Made by a program: the position numbers and the translations under genes | Notes under the pieces: generated by a model | The model's database searches: none | Told to the model about the DNA's origin: nothing | Seen by the model: the letters and a program-made list of their open reading frames with translations, nothing else | Shown here: one piece after another, positions 9,401-16,672 of the stretch | Layout: each line of letters opens with the position of its first letter | How positions within the stretch are numbered: the first letter of the stretch is position 1 | Origin: Nonomuraea ceibae | Lineage (GTDB): Bacteria; Actinomycetota; Actinomycetes; Streptosporangiales; Streptosporangiaceae | Length of the DNA: 64,000 nt | Assembly: GCF_019396325.1 (NCBI RefSeq) | Contig: NZ_JAHKRO010000031.1 | Coordinates: 1 to 64,000 of the forward strand | Direction: 5' to 3'

Positions 9401-9552
9401 TCCATCGTCCGGAGCACGCCCGCCTCGGCGATCGAGGAGGCGTACATGGTGAGCGCGACCAGCGTGGTGGTGGCGAGCAGGATCGAGCCGAACGCCGCCA
9501 GCAGGAGCAACGGCTCGCTGAACGCACGCTTGACGACTAACGGCCCCCGCAT
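6463..9552 (-). CDS. FtsX-like ABC transporter permease (first gene of operon)
   Basis: 1029 residues from the ATG at 9552, which follows a clear AATGGGGG ribosome site. The open frame extends 65 codons further upstream but that extension has no ribosome site and is not membrane-like. The N-terminal helix (LLLLAAFGSILLATTTLVAL) leads into a large extracellular domain with a Cys pair (GGCPSCQ). Two FtsX-type transmembrane blocks follow, the last containing ARERMSEFTILRALGVS, a conserved FtsX motif. It is a paralogue of the next permease in the operon and the two probably form a heterodimer served by the two ATPases. Confidence 0.88.
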   Translation of the reverse strand: MRGPLVVKRAFSEPLLLLAAFGSILLATTTLVALTMYASSIAEAGVLRTMETAPLRQIAVTVNAPVTAEDFGRQDKTVRDAAAEAFGGVPAEISTSFRSDSYAMPGQQDRKVPELLRFGAYDGLDKHAKLVSGTWPESGGDVVQAAIPLSASSASGLTAGQEISTEGRLDGKTVKVRITGVFQLDDPFGDRWTGEQLLSRGVESGQFTTYGPLMVPRETFLSKFATHVTTTWTLVPAVRDLTPEQLRPLAAAVDELPEALKSGGCPSCQTTTRLAEVLTQLDTASLVARSTMLIPVLQLLLLAAYALMLTARLLADHRRMEVALLRSRGAGTLRLAGLAGGEALLVAVPCAVAAPFLAPPLLALINMLPWIAASGVRLAPVADLGTFLVSAGVALASAVLLMLPALAGARRTYVEEQASRGRGGGRGLIQRAGADLALLVVAALAIWQLQHYGAPVTTTAGGGLGIDPLIISGPALALLTGGMLGLRLVPRISRLAERLTAKRPSLAPALGAWQVSRRPLRYSGPALLLTMAIAIGIVSMATASTWRASQLDQARHQAGADLRLSGPPESPELGVSGRGTAFTALPGVTAASPAFRGQVDLSGQTVTLLALDGGKLERLFQLRPDLSAQSVGAMSRGLVAGRAEATGLELPGQPTTLTAEVRTNRVWPLRARISDALGVWHDLPVTVDQQNTGRVDLKWLGGKTGKIAYPLTVRGFVATPPPVEEAAVTVTVSGLAADGRDLGAPQVSMEVVGDLPVLRTFAPLPKPGPLPVVMTADLAAASKLTAGQTGRINLDRRVIDVTLAGVVDRMPTTDPAQPALLADWTTLQEHGLSAALLPRPATEWWLATEDGETSAATAALRVNPQWNVTVTDQRRLAAELQDDPLASGLQGALILGFLAALVFAALGFLVNATVAARERMSEFTILRALGVSFRQVFGLLAVEQAFVVGLSLVAGTALAVVVGNLVVPHIVLTGQAAAVTPSVLLDIPWLATAGMLALVALVLFAIVAGLARNLRRQGLGRVLRIGEDQ

Positions 9553-9562
9553 GCGACCCCCA

Positions 9563-9714
9563 TTCACCCGGTTAGGTGAACCTTTGAGCAGTGTCCGCTC
9601 CGGCCGCAAGGTCGTCTTTTCAACGGTGACACAGCCGATACGCTGCGGCGATGCGTATGTGATATTGAAACTGTGACACATTCCGCATGGACATACTTCA
9701 CTCAGCGGAGTATG
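9563..9714. promoter_or_regulatory. Upstream region of the ABC operon with two inverted repeats
   Basis: Two inverted repeats precede the operon. TTCACC (9563-9568) pairs with GGTGAA (9575-9580), 11 bases before the start codon, where it could act as an operator or sequester the ribosome site. CATACT (9692-9697) pairs with AGTATG (9709-9714). The region is AT-richer than its neighbours. No cognate regulator gene is adjacent. Assignment as control sites is by position and symmetry only. Confidence 0.3.
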
Positions 9715-9730
9715 GGGAGAGTGGGGGCGC

Positions 9731-9767
9731 AACACAAAACGCCGCACCCCCCGTCAGAGGGTGCGGC
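9731..9767 (-). terminator. Rho-independent terminator of rpsT
   Basis: GCCGCACCC (9741-9749) and GGGTGCGGC (9759-9767) form a perfect 9-bp stem. Read on the minus strand it is followed by GTTTTGTG, giving a short U-tract. It begins 14 bases after the rpsT stop codon and ends transcription towards the ABC operon's upstream region. Confidence 0.85.
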
Positions 9768-9781
9768 GTCGCGCTGAAGCG

Positions 9782-10048
9782 TTACTTGGCCAGGGCCGCG
9801 GCCTGCTTGGCGATCGCGGACTTGCGGTTGGCGGCCTGGTTCTTGTGGATGACGCCCTTGCTGACGGCCTTGTCGAGCTGACGGGCGGCGACCCGCTGGA
9901 GCGCCGCGGCCTGCTCGACGTCACCCTGCTCGGCAGCCTCGCGGAACTTGCGGACCGCCGTCTTCAGGGAGGACTTGACCGCCTTGTTGCGCAGGCGGGC
10001 CTTCTCGTTCTGCCTGTTGCGCTTGATCTGGGACTTGATGTTCGCCAC
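9782..10048 (-). CDS. rpsT: 30S ribosomal protein S20
   Basis: 88 residues, the normal S20 length. It begins MANIKSQIKRNRQNEKAR, a highly conserved S20 N-terminus, and is rich in Lys/Arg/Ala throughout, including KSSLKTAVRKF and GVIHKNQAANRKSA. S20 binds 16S rRNA early in 30S assembly. It sits between the GH18-like gene and a strong terminator and is monocistronic by appearance; rpsT next to lepA is a common bacterial arrangement. Confidence 0.97.
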   Translation of the reverse strand: MANIKSQIKRNRQNEKARLRNKAVKSSLKTAVRKFREAAEQGDVEQAAALQRVAARQLDKAVSKGVIHKNQAANRKSAIAKQAAALAK

Positions 10049-10168
10049 GAAGAAGCCTCGGTGAAAGTCTTAGGTGATGGATGAAGCGCGCGGGCTCGAG
10101 AGAGGGCGCGCCACACGCAGTTGCCCAGGCTACCAATAACCCAGCTGGCAGCTCAAATCAACGGCGTT

Positions 10169-11158
10169 CTACGACAGCCAGCGTGTCCGGTATTCCGCCC
10201 AGTCCTCCGCCGTCGCCGCGAAGTCCACGTACAGGGCGAGGCCGAACCGCTCGCGCGGGCCGTGGCCGGACAGCGCCAGCTTGGCGCCCTCGGCCGCGAG
10301 CGCGACGCTCTCGGCCGCGTCGCTCCACGGGACGTCGTGGTCATGATAGGCGGGCGCGCCGACGAACACGTGCTTGGTCTCGGGCACCAGCTCCAGCGCC
10401 AGCTCCGCCTGCCTGGCCACGTGACCGCCGTAGAGCGACTGCAGGGGCAGCCCCGAGTCGTACGTCATGACCGCGACCTGGTCGACCCGGGCGACGACCT
10501 CCTGGAAGAAGCCCCGCGACCAGTACTTGTCGTGGGTGAGGACGGCCCTGGTGGCCAGGCGCATGCCCGGGTACGGCTCGATCTGGGGCGTGGAGGTCGA
10601 CAGCAGGCGCGTGTGCTTGCGCGTCTCCTCCAGCAGGACCAGGAAGTCGGTGTCGCCGTCGCCGATCGGCTCGAAGTTGTAGTGGATGCCGTCGTAGCCG
10701 GTCCGCATGACGGCGGCGACGCCGGCCAGGACGTTCCGGCGGGAGGCGGGGTCGTCGAGGTCGAGCGCGTCCTCGACGGACTGGCCGAGCCAGGCGGAGA
10801 CGCGGACCCCGGGGAGGTACTTCTTCATCCATTGGACGAAATTTTGGGCATTGGGGTATTTGGCAGGATCTAGTCGGCCATCCATCTCGAACGGCCCGGA
10901 ATGCACGTACACATCCTTGATGCCGGTGGCGCGCAGCCGCACGGCCAGCTCCCGCACGTCCGCCTCCGTGCGGCGGCCGTCCACCCACATGTGGCCCAGC
11001 CACATGGCGTCGTTACCGGTGCTCTTCGCCCAGCCCGCGGGCTCGCCGGTAAACTGGAGGCGGAACGCTGCGGCTACGACGCCGGTCAGCGCCACCACGA
11101 CGGCCACGACCAGCGCGACCAGGCGCAGGCCGCGGCGGATGACGGCTCGGGAAGTCAC
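10169..11158 (-). CDS. Membrane-anchored GH18-like TIM-barrel protein of unknown substrate
   Basis: 329 residues. The N-terminus has basic residues and one hydrophobic helix (LVALVVAVVVALTGVVAAAF), so it is an exported, probably anchored protein. The rest reads as a TIM barrel: GIKDVYVHSGP, GVRVSAWLGQS, then GYDGIHYNFEPIGDGD. That last stretch aligns with the GH18 DxxDxDxE strand, keeping the first Asp and the catalytic-position Glu but with His and Asn in between. QVAVMTYDSGLP matches the GH18 strand-6 MxYD motif. It may be a divergent glycosidase or a non-catalytic sugar binder. It is divergent from lepA with a 14-base gap. Confidence 0.6.
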   Translation of the reverse strand: MTSRAVIRRGLRLVALVVAVVVALTGVVAAAFRLQFTGEPAGWAKSTGNDAMWLGHMWVDGRRTEADVRELAVRLRATGIKDVYVHSGPFEMDGRLDPAKYPNAQNFVQWMKKYLPGVRVSAWLGQSVEDALDLDDPASRRNVLAGVAAVMRTGYDGIHYNFEPIGDGDTDFLVLLEETRKHTRLLSTSTPQIEPYPGMRLATRAVLTHDKYWSRGFFQEVVARVDQVAVMTYDSGLPLQSLYGGHVARQAELALELVPETKHVFVGAPAYHDHDVPWSDAAESVALAAEGAKLALSGHGPRERFGLALYVDFAATAEDWAEYRTRWLS

Positions 11159-11172
11159 CCGGGCATGTCACC

Positions 11173-13044
11173 ATGAAAGACTGCTTGTCCTCAACCCTGT
11201 CGAAACGGACTTCGGTGCGCACTCAGCCTGGCCAGACCGACCCCGCGTTGATCCGCAACTTCTGCATCATCGCGCACATCGACCATGGCAAGTCGACCCT
11301 TGCCGACCGGATGCTGCAGATCACCGGTGTGGTCGACGACCGCTCCATGCGCGCCCAATACCTCGACCGGATGGACATCGAACGCGAGCGCGGCATCACC
11401 ATCAAGTCCCAGGCGGTCCGCCTGCCCTGGGACGGCCACGTGCTCAACATGATCGACACGCCCGGCCACGTCGACTTCACCTACGAGGTGTCGCGCTCGC
11501 TCCAGGCGTGCGAGGGCGCGATCCTCCTGGTCGACGCCGCCCAGGGCATCGAGGCGCAGACGCTGGCCAACCTCTACCTGGCCATGAACGCCGACCTGCA
11601 CATCATCCCGGTGCTCAACAAGATCGACCTGCCGGCGGCCCAGCCGGAGAAGTTCGCCGAGGAGCTGGCCGGCCTCATCGGCTGCGACCCCTCCGACGTG
11701 CTGCGCGTCTCCGGCAAGACCGGCGTGGGCGTGCGCGAGCTGCTCGACCACGTCGTCGCCACCGTGCCCGCCCCGGTCGGCGACGCCGACGCGGCCGCGC
11801 GGGCGCTGATCTTCGACTCGGTCTACGACACCTACCGGGGCGTCGTCACGTACGTCCGCGTCATCGACGGCCACCTGGGCAAGCGCGAGCGCATCCTCAT
11901 GATGTCCACCGGCGCCACCCACGAGACGCTGGAGATCGGCGTCATCTCGCCCGAGCCCAAGCCGTCCGAGCCCGGCCTCGGCGTCGGCGAGGTGGGCTAC
12001 CTGATCACCGGCGTGAAGGACGTACGCCAGTCCCGCGTCGGCGACACCGTCACCACCGCCGTCAAGTCCGCCCGCGAGATGCTCGAAGGCTACGAGCACC
12101 CCAAGCCGATGGTGTTCTCCGGCCTCTACCCGATCGACGGCGACGAGTACCCGGAGCTGCGCGAGGCGCTCGACAAGCTCCAGCTCAACGACGCCGCGCT
12201 CGTCTACGAGCCGGAGACGTCGGCCGCGCTCGGCTTCGGCTTCCGCGTCGGCTTCCTCGGCCTGCTCCACATGGAGATCGTCCGCGAGCGGCTGGAGCGG
12301 GAGTTCGGCCTGTCGCTGATCTCCACCGCGCCCAACGTCGTCTACCGCGTCGTCATGGAGGACGGCACGGAGCTGACCGTCACCAACCCCTCGGAGTTCC
12401 CCACCGGCGGCAAGATCGCCCAGGTCTTCGAGCCGGTCACCAAGTCCACCATCCTGGCCCCCGCCGAGTTCATCGGCGCGATCATGGAGATCTGCCAGGG
12501 GCGGCGCGGGCAGCTCCAGGGCATGGACTACCTCTCGGAGGACCGCGTCGAGATCCGCTACACGCTGCCGCTCGGCGAGATCATCTTCGACTTCTTCGAC
12601 CAGCTCAAGTCGCGCACCCGCGGCTACGCCTCGCTCGACTACGAGCCCGCCGGCGAGCAGGAGGCCGAGCTCGTCAAGGTCGACATCCTGCTCCAGGGGG
12701 AGGCGGTCGACGCCTTCAGCGCCATCGTGCACAAGGACAAGGCCTACGCCTACGGGGTCGACATGGCCAAGAAGCTGCGCGAGCTCATCCCCAGGCAGCA
12801 GTTCGAGGTGCCGATCCAGGCCGCCATCGGCGCCCGCGTCATCGCCCGTGAAAACATCCGCGCCATCCGCAAGGACGTCCTGGCCAAGTGCTACGGCGGC
12901 GACATCTCCCGTAAGCGCAAGCTGCTGGAGAAGCAGAAGGAAGGCAAGAAGCGGATGAAGATGGTGGGCCGCGTCGAGGTGCCCCAGGAGGCGTTCGTCG
13001 CCGCGCTGTCCACCGACTCCGGCGGCGACAAGACCAAGAAGTGA
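11173..13044 (+). CDS. lepA: Elongation factor 4 (LepA GTPase)
   Basis: 623 residues, the usual LepA length. It is a translational GTPase that back-translocates or remodels stalled ribosomes. G1 is AHIDHGKSTLAD, the switch I region is GITIKSQAV, G3 is DTPGHVDF and G4 is NKIDLPAA. The LepA-specific C-terminal domain is present (DVLAKCYGGDISRKRKLLEK). The ATG at 11173 is used here. A GTG at 11215 (VRTQPGQTDPALIRNF) is also possible, and homologues vary in exactly this N-terminal tail. Confidence 0.96.
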   Translation: MKDCLSSTLSKRTSVRTQPGQTDPALIRNFCIIAHIDHGKSTLADRMLQITGVVDDRSMRAQYLDRMDIERERGITIKSQAVRLPWDGHVLNMIDTPGHVDFTYEVSRSLQACEGAILLVDAAQGIEAQTLANLYLAMNADLHIIPVLNKIDLPAAQPEKFAEELAGLIGCDPSDVLRVSGKTGVGVRELLDHVVATVPAPVGDADAAARALIFDSVYDTYRGVVTYVRVIDGHLGKRERILMMSTGATHETLEIGVISPEPKPSEPGLGVGEVGYLITGVKDVRQSRVGDTVTTAVKSAREMLEGYEHPKPMVFSGLYPIDGDEYPELREALDKLQLNDAALVYEPETSAALGFGFRVGFLGLLHMEIVRERLEREFGLSLISTAPNVVYRVVMEDGTELTVTNPSEFPTGGKIAQVFEPVTKSTILAPAEFIGAIMEICQGRRGQLQGMDYLSEDRVEIRYTLPLGEIIFDFFDQLKSRTRGYASLDYEPAGEQEAELVKVDILLQGEAVDAFSAIVHKDKAYAYGVDMAKKLRELIPRQQFEVPIQAAIGARVIARENIRAIRKDVLAKCYGGDISRKRKLLEKQKEGKKRMKMVGRVEVPQEAFVAALSTDSGGDKTKK

Positions 13045-13072
13045 CGCCCGGCTCCCGCTGAGGAGCCGGGCG
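13045..13072. terminator. Bidirectional terminator between lepA and convergent permease gene
   Basis: CGCCCGGCTCC (13045-13055) pairs perfectly with GGAGCCGGGCG (13062-13072), an 11-bp stem with a 6-base loop. It starts directly at the lepA stop and ends two bases before the stop codon of the convergent gene. There is no U-tract on either strand, as is common for actinomycete hairpin terminators. Confidence 0.75.
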
Positions 13073-13074
13073 GT

Positions 13075-14631
13075 TCAGCGGGCCCGCAGCACGTACGCGG
13101 CCAGCACCGCCGCGCCCGTCACCGCCTGCGCCACCAGCGTGGCCGTGAGCGTGGCGGGCGTGAACATCAGCGCGTTCACCAGCGGCAGCGCGCCGATCAG
13201 CGCCAGGTCCGGCCCGGTCGCCGCCCAGAACACCGGGCCCAACGGGATCGCCCCCGACCCCGTGTCGAGGATGGGCAGCGAGTGGTCGACCGGCCGCCTC
13301 CTGGCCATGCGCAGCGCCGCCGCCGCCAGCGCGGGCGCCAACAGCGGGCCCATCAGCCACCACGCGCCCACCGGCGGCAGCGCGCCCGCCAGCGACAGGC
13401 CCGCCAGGGCCAGCGCCGCCCACACGCCGCTCGTCAGCGCGGGCAGCAGGGCCCTCGCCAGCAGCGCCGGGCGGCGGCCCACGCCGAGCAGCCGGGCCAG
13501 GGCCGGATTGTCGCCGTCCCTGCGCGCCCCCGACACGCCCGCCGCCGCCACCGCGAGCGCCCCGCCGAGCACCGCCGCGCCCGCCACCGCACCGGCCCCC
13601 GCCAGCGCCAGCAGCGCCGGGAGCGCCGCCGCCGCGAACGTCGCGGCCAGCCGCCACGGCCGCCTGGCCGTCCGCAGCCAGTCCTGCCACGCCAGCGCGA
13701 GCGGCGCCGGCAGCGACGGCCAGCGGACCGAGCGCAGCCGCCTGGCGCGCCAGTGGTTGTCCTCCGCCATCCAGGTCAGCGCCCCGGTGTCGAGGCTCAC
13801 GGCCGCCGTCGCCAGGTGCCCGGCGCGGGCCGACGAGGTCAGCAGCGCCGCCGCCGGGATCCGGTCCGCCCGCGCCCACGCGCGCCCCACCAGGAGCGCC
13901 GAGGCCAGCGCCGCCACGGCCGCCACCGCGGCGACCGCTCCCAGCGGCGCCCCCGCCACCGCCTCGACCACCCCGCGGAACGGCGCCTCCGCACCGTTCC
14001 CAACAGCCGCGGCTGCGCCTGCGGTCGTGCCGGTTACGGCGGCGGTGGTGAGGGAGGCGCGGGCCGTGCCCACGGCGGCGACCGCCGCCGTCACGAGGAG
14101 CGCCACCACGACGGCCGTCAGCCAGAGGTGCCACGTGTGAGAGGTCTGAGCCAGTACGGCGAGCGCCATCCCGCCCGCCGTCGCCGAGACCCCGACGACC
14201 ATCGCCGCCACGAGCCGCCACACCAGGTGGTCCGGCGCGCCCACGAGCGCCAGCAGCGCCAGCCCCAGCACCCCGCCCGTCACCAGCGCCACCACGGCCA
14301 GCACCCGCAGGGGACGCCCGAGCACCGCGCGCCGGTCCAGCGGCGACATCACCAGCCAGCCCGCGTCGGACCCGCTCAACGCCACCGGCCCCACCGCCCG
14401 GGCCAGCGCCAGCCCGCCGGCCAGCGCCACCAGGGTGACCGCCACGCCCGGCGCCACCCCGGCGAGGTCCGCCGGGCCCCGCAGCCCCGCCACGGCGTCG
14501 GCGACCGGCCTGCCGAGCACGGCCACGGCGATCGCCGTCATGATCAGGCCCGCGTACCGGTCCAGCGCGCCGACCGGCGCACGGCGGCGGCGCGTGCGCA
14601 CGAACGCGCGCACCTCACGCACGGCCGTCAC
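13075..14631 (-). CDS. ABC-2-type transporter membrane subunit (DUF6297-like)
   Basis: 518-residue integral membrane protein from the GTG at 14631 (VTAVREVRAFVRTRRRR), whose GTGA overlaps the stop of the upstream ATPase gene. The frame stays open further upstream, but only inside the ATPase gene. It has about ten hydrophobic segments, extremely Ala/Val/Leu-rich, separated by short basic loops. Coupling to a single ATPase gene suggests it is the permease of a two-component ABC exporter. The family assignment to DUF6297 is from memory of similar gene pairs and is uncertain. Confidence 0.75.
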   Translation of the reverse strand: MTAVREVRAFVRTRRRRAPVGALDRYAGLIMTAIAVAVLGRPVADAVAGLRGPADLAGVAPGVAVTLVALAGGLALARAVGPVALSGSDAGWLVMSPLDRRAVLGRPLRVLAVVALVTGGVLGLALLALVGAPDHLVWRLVAAMVVGVSATAGGMALAVLAQTSHTWHLWLTAVVVALLVTAAVAAVGTARASLTTAAVTGTTAGAAAAVGNGAEAPFRGVVEAVAGAPLGAVAAVAAVAALASALLVGRAWARADRIPAAALLTSSARAGHLATAAVSLDTGALTWMAEDNHWRARRLRSVRWPSLPAPLALAWQDWLRTARRPWRLAATFAAAALPALLALAGAGAVAGAAVLGGALAVAAAGVSGARRDGDNPALARLLGVGRRPALLARALLPALTSGVWAALALAGLSLAGALPPVGAWWLMGPLLAPALAAAALRMARRRPVDHSLPILDTGSGAIPLGPVFWAATGPDLALIGALPLVNALMFTPATLTATLVAQAVTGAAVLAAYVLRAR

Positions 14632-15338
14632 CGGGCCACCTCGCCAGCGGGAGAGGCGGTGGGTGAGGCGGTGGACGAGGCGGCGGGAGGGACGGCGGGA
14701 GAGGCGGTAGGAGAGACGGTGGACGAGGCGGTGGGCCTGACGGCGCGGCCACGGGCGGCGAGGGCCGCGTCGTGGGTCGCCATCACCACCGTGCCGCCCT
14801 CGCCCGTGTACGCCTCCAGGAGCCCGGCCAGCCGCTCGCGGAAGGCCGCGTCCAGGCCGCGCTCGGGCTCGTCCAGCAGGAGCAGGTCGCTGGGCCTGAG
14901 CAGCGCGGCGGCCAGGGAGAGGCGCTGGCGCTGCCCGGTGGACAGGTTCAGCGGCGGCGCGTCGGCGCGCACCTCCAGCCCGAACACCGAAAGCGCCTCC
15001 GCCACCGTCATGCGCGGCCCGGCGTGCACGGTCAGCATCAGCTCCAGGTGCTCGCGGGCGGTCAGCCCCGGGTACCAGGCGGGCTCGTCGGCCGCCAGCG
15101 CCACGCGGCGCCAGAAGGCGGGCTCGTCGGCCGGTGGCGCGCCGAAGACCTCCACGGTCCCTTCGGTGGCGGGTTGCAGCCCCGCCAGGCAGCGCAGCAG
15201 CGTGGACTTCCCCGCCCCGTTGAGGCCGACGACGGAGACGGTCTCTCCCCGGCTGACGGTGAGGTCCATGCCCTGGATGACGGGGTTGCCGCCCAGGTCC
15301 ACGGTCAGATCGCGGACATGAATGATCTTGTTGGACAC
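14628..15338 (-). CDS. ABC transporter ATP-binding protein
   Basis: 236 residues. Walker A is GLNGAGKSTLLRC, the signature is LSTGQRQRLSLAAALL and Walker B is LLLLDEPERGLD, followed by the H-loop in VMATHDAALAARG. This is the CcmA/multidrug ATPase type paired with ABC-2 membrane proteins. The last ~35 residues are a Ser/Pro/Thr/Ala-rich tail encoded by a 48-bp-period DNA repeat and are not part of the ATPase fold. It is first in a two-gene operon with the membrane subunit. The substrate is unknown. Confidence 0.88.
   Translation of the reverse strand: MSNKIIHVRDLTVDLGGNPVIQGMDLTVSRGETVSVVGLNGAGKSTLLRCLAGLQPATEGTVEVFGAPPADEPAFWRRVALAADEPAWYPGLTAREHLELMLTVHAGPRMTVAEALSVFGLEVRADAPPLNLSTGQRQRLSLAAALLRPSDLLLLDEPERGLDAAFRERLAGLLEAYTGEGGTVVMATHDAALAARGRAVRPTASSTVSPTASPAVPPAASSTASPTASPAGEVAR
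14651..14735. repeat. In-frame tandem repeat in ATPase gene tail
   Basis: A 37-base block at 14651-14687 recurs at 14699-14735 with about four mismatches, giving a 48-bp (16-codon) period. Because the period is a multiple of three it expands the C-terminal tail of the ATPase without shifting frame. Each block is itself made of GAGGCGGTG-like subunits. Confidence 0.75.
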
Positions 15339-15475
15339 CGTTCGAGTCTATGGCGCGGCTCCCGCCGCCGCTGTGCCGCCGCTGTGCCGCCGCCGTGCCG
15401 TGGCCGTCCCAGGCGGAATTGTCGGTGGCGCTGGCTAGCTTGTTCACCCGAACACTTGTGCGACTGGAGGGTGAC

Positions 15476-15769
15476 ATGATCGCTGCTGAGCGCTTTGAGC
15501 GTGCCGCGGTTCTGGGGGTGGCCGTGGCGGAGGAGACGCGGCGGCTCCTCCGGCTCCACCTGGCGCCCGCCGCCGTGGGGGAGGACGGCAAGGTGGTCGT
15601 CGACGTCCCCTATCCGGACGCGGCGGTGGTGACGGCGCTGCTCGACGTGGCGGCCGACTGCTTCGGCGAGCGGGGCGACTCGGTCGAGGAGGTGCGCCAG
15701 GCCGCGCTGCGCACCCTCTTACAGCTCGCCGACCTCGACGACACCTCCCGTCTCAACGCCCCCCGTTAG
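15476..15769 (+). CDS. Small hypothetical protein
   Basis: 97 residues from the ATG at 15476, preceded by GGAGGGTGAC, a good ribosome site. The frame is open upstream but that part is Arg/Pro-rich and lacks a ribosome site. The protein is soluble and acidic, with MIAAERFERAAVLGVAVAEE at the N-terminus and mostly predicted helix. I do not recognise a family. It lies between the divergent ABC pair and the MOSC gene, 39 bases before the latter, and may be co-transcribed with it. Confidence 0.6.
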   Translation: MIAAERFERAAVLGVAVAEETRRLLRLHLAPAAVGEDGKVVVDVPYPDAAVVTALLDVAADCFGERGDSVEEVRQAALRTLLQLADLDDTSRLNAPR

Positions 15770-15808
15770 CCGATCGCCGGAGGGGGCCGGTCCGGGTTAC
15801 CGTCGGGC

Positions 15809-16441
15809 ATGCGCGTTTTGTCAGTAAATGTCGGCACTGCCGTCGACGCGGAGTGGGCGGGCAAGCTCAAGCGCACCGCCATCGACAAGAGGCCGGTCAC
15901 CCACCGGGTGGAGGTGCGCGCCGGCGGCCTGGCCGGTGACGAGCGCGCCGACCGGGAGCACCACGGCGCCCCGGGCCACGCCGTCTACGCCTATGCCCGC
16001 GAGGACTACGACTGGTGGGAGGCCGAGCTGGGCCGCGAGCTGCGTGACGGCCGCTTCGGCGAGAACCTCACCGTGTCCGGCGTCGACGTCAACGGCGCGC
16101 TCATCGGCGAGCGGTGGCGGGTCGGCACCGCGCTGCTGGAGGTGACGGGGCCCCGGGTGCCGTGCGTGGTGTTCCGCAACTGGCTCGACGAGCCCGCCTG
16201 GGTCAGGCGCTTCACCGAGGCGCGGCGCACGGGCGCGTACCTGAGGGTGGTGGAGCCGGGGGAGCTGGGCGCGGGCGACGCCGTGGACGTGGTGTCCAGG
16301 CCCGGCGGGAGTGTCACGGTGGCCGAGTCGTTCCTGGCCTACCACGGTGACGAGGAGCTGCTGCGCCGCATCCTGGCCCTGCCCGGTTACGACCCGCGCT
16401 GGGACCGGGTGGCCGTACGGGTGCTGGGGGTCGTGTCCTGA
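15809..16441 (+). CDS. MOSC domain protein (YiiM-like)
   Basis: 210 residues. The MOSC fold is recognisable from VEVRAGGLAGDERAD and GAPGHAVYAYAREDYDWWE, GRFGENLTVSGVDVN and RVPCVVFRNWLD; the last contains the conserved Cys of MOSC proteins. YiiM/YuaD-type MOSC proteins handle molybdenum-cofactor-bound sulfur or reduce N-hydroxylated bases. No molybdenum cofactor genes are adjacent, so the role here is inferred from the family only. The start ATG follows a GGGTTACCGTCGGGC spacer without a strong ribosome site. Confidence 0.88.
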   Translation: MRVLSVNVGTAVDAEWAGKLKRTAIDKRPVTHRVEVRAGGLAGDERADREHHGAPGHAVYAYAREDYDWWEAELGRELRDGRFGENLTVSGVDVNGALIGERWRVGTALLEVTGPRVPCVVFRNWLDEPAWVRRFTEARRTGAYLRVVEPGELGAGDAVDVVSRPGGSVTVAESFLAYHGDEELLRRILALPGYDPRWDRVAVRVLGVVS

Positions 16442-16517
16442 GGGGCCTCGCGCGGAACGACCGCGCGGAAGGGGCCTCGCGGAAGAGGCCCGCGCGGATT
16501 GGGTTGCGCGGAAGGGC

Positions 16518-16554
16518 CTCGCGCGGACGTGGGCGCGTTTCACGTCCGCGCGAG
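16518..16554. terminator. Perfect stem-loop between convergent genes
   Basis: CTCGCGCGGACGTG (16518-16531) and CACGTCCGCGCGAG (16541-16554) form a perfect 14-bp stem with a 9-base loop. It lies in the 231-base gap between the MOSC gene and the convergent chitinase gene and probably terminates both. The preceding 70 bases repeat related GCGCGGAAG and GGGCCTCGCG words several times, so the hairpin may have grown out of a small repeat. Confidence 0.7.
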
Positions 16555-16672
16555 GAGCACATCTCCTCCTACGGCCCCGCCGACTGAGCCTTGGTGCGGT
16601 TCGGGGCGGGTTCGCGGGTGGGGTGGGGGAGCGCCGGGTCGGGTGGTGGGGCGCTCCCCCGAGGGTGCTGTC

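Noticed and set aside
14651..14735. Possible CRISPR-like repeat array
   Set aside because: Only two copies, with repeat-derived spacer and in-frame inside an ATPase gene; no cas genes.
16442..16517. Small gene in the GCGCGGAAG repeat region
   Set aside because: No ribosome site or sensible frame; the words repeat and lead into a terminator hairpin.
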